Assembly (NCBI GenBank): GCA_020720455.1
Contig: DYOQ01000007.1
Location: 1 to 63,034 of the forward strand
DNA length: 63,034 bases
Reading direction: 5' to 3'
DNA from: Bdellovibrio sp.
GTDB taxonomy: Bacteria > Bdellovibrionota > Bacteriovoracia > Bacteriovoracales > Bacteriovoracaceae
Positions 59,257 to 63,034 of this stretch are shown in pieces. Positions within the stretch are counted from its first letter, which is position 1. The number at the start of each line of letters is the position of its first letter. The notes under the pieces are model-generated. The model had not been told where the DNA came from. It searched no databases and saw only the letters and a list, made by a program, of their open reading frames with translations. A program made the position numbers and the translations under genes.

Positions 59257-62199
59257 ATGAGTAATAGTATAAGCATCACATTAAATGGAAAAAAAGTAGA
59301 GGTCAAAGAGGGCTCAACAATCCGAGAGGCTGCAAAAGCGCACGGGGTCGAGATTCCAACATTTTGTCACGATGACCGACTAGAGCCATTTGCCAGCTGT
59401 TTCCTTTGCGTTGCTGAAGTTGAAGGAGCAAGAACGCTACTCCCTGCTTGCAGCACTAGAATAACTCCGAACATGGTTGTTAATACTGAGAGTGAAAGAG
59501 TTTTAAGCACCAGAAAGATGGCCCTAGATCTTTTACTTTCAGATCACGCTGGAGATTGTGAAGCACCATGTGTTCACGGATGTCCTGCTCAAACAGATGT
59601 TCAAGGTTACGTTGCTCACGTAGCTAACGGCGAGTATCAAGAGGCCCTAAAACTTATCAAAGAAAAACTGGCCCTCCCTTTTGTTTGTGGAACAATCTGT
59701 CCTAACCCTTGTGAAAATCATTGTCGAAGAACACTTGTTGATGAATCTATAGCAATAAGAGATATTAAAAGATTTGCATCAGAGTATGATCTTGCAAATG
59801 GCCCCTATCTACCAAAGATTAAACCTGAGAGCGGGAAAAAAATTGCGATAATTGGAGGCGGCCCTGCCGGTCTTGCGGCAGCTTATCAATTAAGAAAAGA
59901 TGGCCATGGAGTTGACCTCTACGAGGCACTTCCAGAGCTTGGAGGGATGGCACGCTACGGTATTCCTCGATTTCGTCTCCCTTGGGAACAGATGGATGCT
60001 GAGATTAAAAGCATTATCGATTTAGGAGTAAATGTTCATCTCAATAAGAGACTTGGTAAAGACTTCACTCTAAGCGATCTAAAGAAAAACGGAGCAGCTG
60101 CTATTGTCATTGCGATCGGTGCTCACGGATCAAAAGCGATGCGAGTTGAAAATGAAAACTGTATTGGTGTCATTGGTGGAGTGGATTTTCTAAGAAAAGT
60201 TGTTTTAGGTGAAGAGGTAAACGCAGGCAAACGAGTTGCAGTAATTGGTGGTGGCGACGTTGCAATGGATTGTGCAAGAGTGGCAAAACGGCTTGGCGCT
60301 GAAGTAGAACTCCTCTACCGAAGAACACAAAAAGAGATGCCGGCGCTTCATCATGAACAAGAAGAGACAAAAGAAGAGGGTGTCCAATTCCGCTACTTGA
60401 TCGCTCCACTTGCAGTAATCGAAGAAAATGGAAAAGCAAAATATTTAAGAATTCAAAAAATGGAACTTGGTGAACCAGACTCTTCAGGCAGAAGAACACC
60501 TGTTCCAATTGAAGGTAGCGAAGAGAACCTTCAATTCGATCTAATTATAAGTGCAATAGGACAAGACCCAGACATCAGCTGTCTTAATAACGATACGCTT
60601 GCGCCTAAAGCTACAAAATGGAAAACGGTTGATTACAACCCTCAAACGATGGTTACTTCAACTGAAGGAATTTTTACAGCAGGAGACTGTGCTTTTGGGC
60701 CAGATACTGTTGTTAGAGCGCTTGGAGAAGGTAGACGTGCCGCTGAAGCAATCAATCTTTACCTAGCAGGTGCCAAAATTGAGTTTAAGGAAGAGTATCG
60801 AATCTCTCGAGGAGAAAAACTTTCTGATTTAGATACAAATGATTTTGCCCCTAGATATGAACATAAAAAAAGGGAATCAATCACTGTCTATCCTGCAGAA
60901 AAAAGACTTGCTAAAGGTGGATACAACATAATCTCGAAAGGGTTCGATTCTATCCAAGCAAAAGCTGAAGCTTCAAGATGTATCGAGTGTGGTTGTAGCT
61001 CTAGATATAATTGTGATTTAAGAGATTACTCAACTGAATATAGCGCTTCAGAAAAAAGATTTGCAGGACAAGTAAGAAAATATGAAGCGGACAAACGTCA
61101 CCCTCTTATAAAAATAGAGTCTGACAAATGTATCACTTGCGGTAGCTGCGTTAGGGTGTGTAATGAAGTTAGAAATATCTCTGCGTTAGCATTTATCAAC
61201 AGAGGTTTCACTACTCATATCGCTCCAAGTTTTGAAGAAGCTCTTCAAAAAACAAATTGTGACTCTTGCGGAATGTGTATCGATGTCTGCCCAACTGGAG
61301 CAATTGATCAAAACATCGGAAAAAATATTGGCCCATGGAAAGGTCAAACTCACGAATCAACTTGTACCTCATGTTCAATTGGTTGTGGCCTTAGTGTAAA
61401 AACAAGTCATGGGAAAGTGATCGAAGTAGCATCTCTTTCAAGTGATCCAGTGAATGGCGCAATCATTTGCAAAGATGGCCGTTTTAGTTACATGATTACA
61501 AATGGTGAGGTAGCAACAGTTAACGACCTCACTTCTAAAATCAGTAACGCAAGCAAGATAGTTCACAAAGCTAAAAATATCGGGATTATTATCTCTTTAT
61601 CTCAAACCATAGAGACAATCTTCGCCGCTTCAAAACTCTCGCAAAAAGTGAAAGGCAAACTCTACTACATTCCTGGTGAGAAAAAAGAAGGAAAATTTCC
61701 AAAGTCAAAACTATCTGGAAGCGCAAACATCTCTCTTATTTCTAAACTTGGTGGAATAAAATGGGAAAACAGCAAAAATCATGACTGCCTAATTTCTGTT
61801 GGAGCTTACCTTGGAGGTATTAACTTTAAGGGCGACATAATTAATATTGGTAACTACAACCCAGGGATAAAAACAAAAGAGAGTATTCCGGCAGAAGATC
61901 AGATTCATAGTGATGGGACATTCTTAAATAGAGATGGGCTAATTCAGAAACTGTACTCACCTCTTACTTTTAAACCTGAACCATACTCAATCATTGATAA
62001 AATTGGGAATTTGGATTTGGGCCCACTTGAAACGATTCGAAAAAAAATAGCTACTGAAATAGTTGAACTAACTTCCATTATTCAGTTAAACGATACTACG
62101 ACAAGATCATTAAAGTGTGGACTCACTCCAGTGATTGCAGAAGTGGCAATGGATGCTAAAGAACACGCATTTGCAGATTACTATAAAAACCTCTTCTAA
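59257..62199 (+). CDS. Chimeric NuoG-type ferredoxin / GltD-like FAD oxidoreductase / truncated molybdopterin-domain subunit
   Basis: The 980-aa protein has domains in this order: a NuoG-type [2Fe-2S] ferredoxin (C37, C48, C51, C65); a DHAGDC Cys-rich segment (97-109); a GltD-type helical FeS domain (109-180, CGTICPNPCENHC); an FAD/NAD(P)H oxidoreductase (FAD loop GGGPAGLAAAYQL near 200, nucleotide loop VIGGGDVAMDCARV near 328, GIFTAGDCAFGPDTVV near 471); FeS sites at C575-C586; two ferredoxin [4Fe-4S] sites (C625-C635, C668-C678); and the [4Fe-4S] lead domain of molybdopterin enzymes (C703, C706, C710, C738, then GRFSYM). The final 240 residues are far too short for a catalytic molybdenum domain. 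With the two preceding subunits it would form a soluble NADH/NAD(P)H/ferredoxin oxidoreductase; direction and partner are inference. Confidence 0.85.
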   Translation: MSNSISITLNGKKVEVKEGSTIREAAKAHGVEIPTFCHDDRLEPFASCFLCVAEVEGARTLLPACSTRITPNMVVNTESERVLSTRKMALDLLLSDHAGDCEAPCVHGCPAQTDVQGYVAHVANGEYQEALKLIKEKLALPFVCGTICPNPCENHCRRTLVDESIAIRDIKRFASEYDLANGPYLPKIKPESGKKIAIIGGGPAGLAAAYQLRKDGHGVDLYEALPELGGMARYGIPRFRLPWEQMDAEIKSIIDLGVNVHLNKRLGKDFTLSDLKKNGAAAIVIAIGAHGSKAMRVENENCIGVIGGVDFLRKVVLGEEVNAGKRVAVIGGGDVAMDCARVAKRLGAEVELLYRRTQKEMPALHHEQEETKEEGVQFRYLIAPLAVIEENGKAKYLRIQKMELGEPDSSGRRTPVPIEGSEENLQFDLIISAIGQDPDISCLNNDTLAPKATKWKTVDYNPQTMVTSTEGIFTAGDCAFGPDTVVRALGEGRRAAEAINLYLAGAKIEFKEEYRISRGEKLSDLDTNDFAPRYEHKKRESITVYPAEKRLAKGGYNIISKGFDSIQAKAEASRCIECGCSSRYNCDLRDYSTEYSASEKRFAGQVRKYEADKRHPLIKIESDKCITCGSCVRVCNEVRNISALAFINRGFTTHIAPSFEEALQKTNCDSCGMCIDVCPTGAIDQNIGKNIGPWKGQTHESTCTSCSIGCGLSVKTSHGKVIEVASLSSDPVNGAIICKDGRFSYMITNGEVATVNDLTSKISNASKIVHKAKNIGIIISLSQTIETIFAASKLSQKVKGKLYYIPGEKKEGKFPKSKLSGSANISLISKLGGIKWENSKNHDCLISVGAYLGGINFKGDIINIGNYNPGIKTKESIPAEDQIHSDGTFLNRDGLIQKLYSPLTFKPEPYSIIDKIGNLDLGPLETIRKKIATEIVELTSIIQLNDTTTRSLKCGLTPVIAEVAMDAKEHAFADYYKNLF

Positions 62200-62214
62200 A
62201 TATCAGAAGAGGTT
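62188..62214 (+). terminator. Hairpin at the end of the chimeric-subunit operon
   Basis: AACCTCTTCT (62188-62197) and AGAAGAGGTT (62205-62214) form a perfect 10-bp stem with a 7-base loop. The stem overlaps the last codons and the loop holds the stop codon. A U-tract is lacking (GCTATAAT follows), so it may act with Rho or as a transcript 3' stabiliser. Confidence 0.45.
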
Positions 62215-62216
62215 GC

Positions 62217-62222
62217 TATAAT
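62217..62222 (+). promoter_or_regulatory. Candidate -10 box for the tRNA gene
   Basis: A perfect TATAAT lies 27 bases before the tRNA 5' end. The -35 position falls inside the preceding hairpin and has no clear hexamer. Confidence 0.4.
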
Positions 62223-62249
62223 AAATTGTTAGAAAAATTTTCCATCATC

Positions 62250-62326
62250 GCGGCGTTAGCTCAGTTGGATAGAGTAGTTGGCTTCGAACCAATTGGTCGG
62301 GAGTTCGAGTCTCTCACGCCGCGCCA
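62250..62326 (+). tRNA. tRNA-Arg (anticodon TCG)
   Basis: The 77-base gene folds as a cloverleaf: acceptor GCGGCGT/ACGCCGC, D arm GCTC...GAGT, anticodon stem GTTGG/CCAAT around loop CTTCGAA (anticodon TCG, reading CGA), T arm GGGAG-TTCGAGT-CTCTC, discriminator G and encoded CCA. It lies 50 bases after the chimeric oxidoreductase gene. The region beyond changes to gene-poor, AT-rich sequence with an antitoxin-like gene, as is common at tRNA-borne island borders. Confidence 0.95.
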
Positions 62327-62727
62327 TTCTTAAACGCAGACGAACTTTTAACCGTCTGGTTCGAGATGGCCGCTAATCTTCTAAGAGATTGGTTGATACC
62401 AAGAAAAGAACTGGCCGAAGGATTTTGTCCCTCGGCCAATGTTCTCTCATTCTTCTGGTTTTCAGGTCTATTCAAAATATCCAAATGATAAAAAGTCTTG
62501 ATCCCTTCGTTTGTGTAAACGAGACAATCCAACATTCGTCTTAAAAACCGTTTTTGAAATTCTTGCACATACTACATAAAAGTAGTATCTTAAGTTTTGT
62601 ATGATTTTTATAAATTTTAAAAAACAGCAAGTAATCTTTATTATTTTCGTAAAACAAAAAAAAGCGATTTACTTGTGTCGTTGTTAAAATATGTCCAGAT
62701 GGTAATTTTGTATCTACGGCACTGACT
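62327..62727. other. Gene-poor AT-rich stretch with two hairpins
   Basis: No convincing gene is seen in these 401 bases. A minus-strand 84-codon frame (62314-62568) runs into the tRNA 3' end and has no recognisable domain. Two inverted repeats stand out: TGGCCGAAGGA/TCCCTCGGCCA (62412-62438, one mismatch) and ATACTAC/GTAGTAT (62569-62588, loop ATAAAA). No attachment-site duplicate of the tRNA end was found within the window. Confidence 0.5.
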
Positions 62728-63034
62728 ATGTATATATATTATGATGAGAAAACAGATTACTTAGAAGTTATTGAAAAAAAGATTCAGAACTACTCTATTC
62801 CACTAAAGAATGGGATGTTCAAAATTCTATCTGAAAAAAGTAAAAAGGTGATAGGGTATGGAGTTGAGAGCGCGTCTACGAGACTTGATGATCTTACGAT
62901 GTTTAATCCATACGTCAAATTATCGATCATGATTAAAATTTCTAGACTGAAACACAAGTACACTCAACAACAGTTGGCAGAAAAAATAGGCATCGGGCTT
63001 TTACCATATCAACGATTAGAATCAGGTGGAAACA
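62728..63034 (+). CDS. HTH (XRE/HicB-like) putative antitoxin, 3' end cut by the window
   Basis: The frame opens at ATG 62728 and is still open at the window edge (102 codons). The start MYIYYDEKTDYLEVIEK resembles DUF2283-like small domains. Residues 68-102 form the first part of an XRE helix-turn-helix (LSIMIKISRLKHKYTQQQLA then YQRLES), much as in HicB-type antitoxins where the same helix binds the operator. No toxin gene is seen upstream, so the partner, if any, lies beyond the window. No ribosome site is evident. Confidence 0.6.
   Translation, partial: MYIYYDEKTDYLEVIEKKIQNYSIPLKNGMFKILSEKSKKVIGYGVESASTRLDDLTMFNPYVKLSIMIKISRLKHKYTQQQLAEKIGIGLLPYQRLESGGN

Noticed and set aside
62314-62568. 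Minus-strand 84-codon frame beside the tRNA
   Set aside because: It runs into the tRNA 3' end, shows no domain or ribosome site, and is low in hydrophobic patterning; treated as chance.

Overview
This is an AT-rich (roughly 37% GC by eye) chromosomal segment of a Gram-negative bacterium. It carries outer-membrane proteins, lipoproteins, a TolC/RND pair, lnt, kdsD and murD. A sucC-sucD-ndk run, a TIGR03545/TIGR03546 pair, many secreted proteases, a secreted HNH nuclease and a fatty acid cis/trans isomerase fit best with Bdellovibrionota of the Bacteriovorax type. That placement is an inference from gene content; no rRNA is present to confirm it. No prophage, insertion sequence or CRISPR array was seen.

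Layout. 0-4.5 kb: a secreted nuclease with an internally duplicated domain, a thioredoxin-fold lipoprotein next to CcdA, an Ap4A phosphorylase, and an AAA/DUF4143 ATPase. 4.5-8.4 kb (minus strand): TIGR03546, TIGR03545 and an App1-like HAD phosphatase. 8.4-21.4 kb: a C45-like Ntn acyltransferase, a maltoporin-like porin, cti, a trypsin-like and a subtilisin-like lipoprotein, an octahaem cytochrome c and another barrel protein. 21.5-26.1 kb: TolC and an RND pump without an adaptor. 26.4-36.6 kb: a second subtilase, lnt, kdsD, a HEAT-repeat/coiled-coil pair, a haem-binding sensor kinase, an amidohydrolase lipoprotein and a small outer-membrane protein. 36.6-40 kb: a class IV aminotransferase divergent from a ketol-acid-reductoisomerase-like gene, panB and a type III pantothenate kinase gene. 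40-46.4 kb: an internally deleted DUF4143 gene, murD, a METTL25-like methyltransferase, type III glutamine synthetase and a decayed DUF4143 gene. 46.6-50 kb: three secreted proteins of unknown function and a further intact DUF4143 ATPase. 50.3-56.8 kb: a LysR regulator, a YIP1-like protein, a third subtilase, ndk-sucD-sucC, an MBL-fold hydrolase and a 58-aa Cys-rich protein.

56.9-62.2 kb holds the most interesting system: a NuoE-like, a NuoF/HydB-like and a 980-aa chimeric subunit. The chimera joins a NuoG-type ferredoxin module, a GltD-type FAD/NAD(P)H oxidoreductase, ferredoxins and a truncated molybdopterin-enzyme domain. No hydrogenase or formate dehydrogenase catalytic centre is seen. 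The operon looks like a soluble multi-cofactor NADH/NADPH/ferredoxin oxidoreductase, possibly of the electron-bifurcating kind. A tRNA-Arg follows, then a gene-poor stretch and the start of an XRE-type antitoxin-like gene cut by the window end.

Recurring themes: four DUF4143 ATPase loci at different stages of decay, a heavy exported hydrolase load, several convergent gene pairs that overlap at their 3' ends, and a marked excess of the tetranucleotide GGCC.
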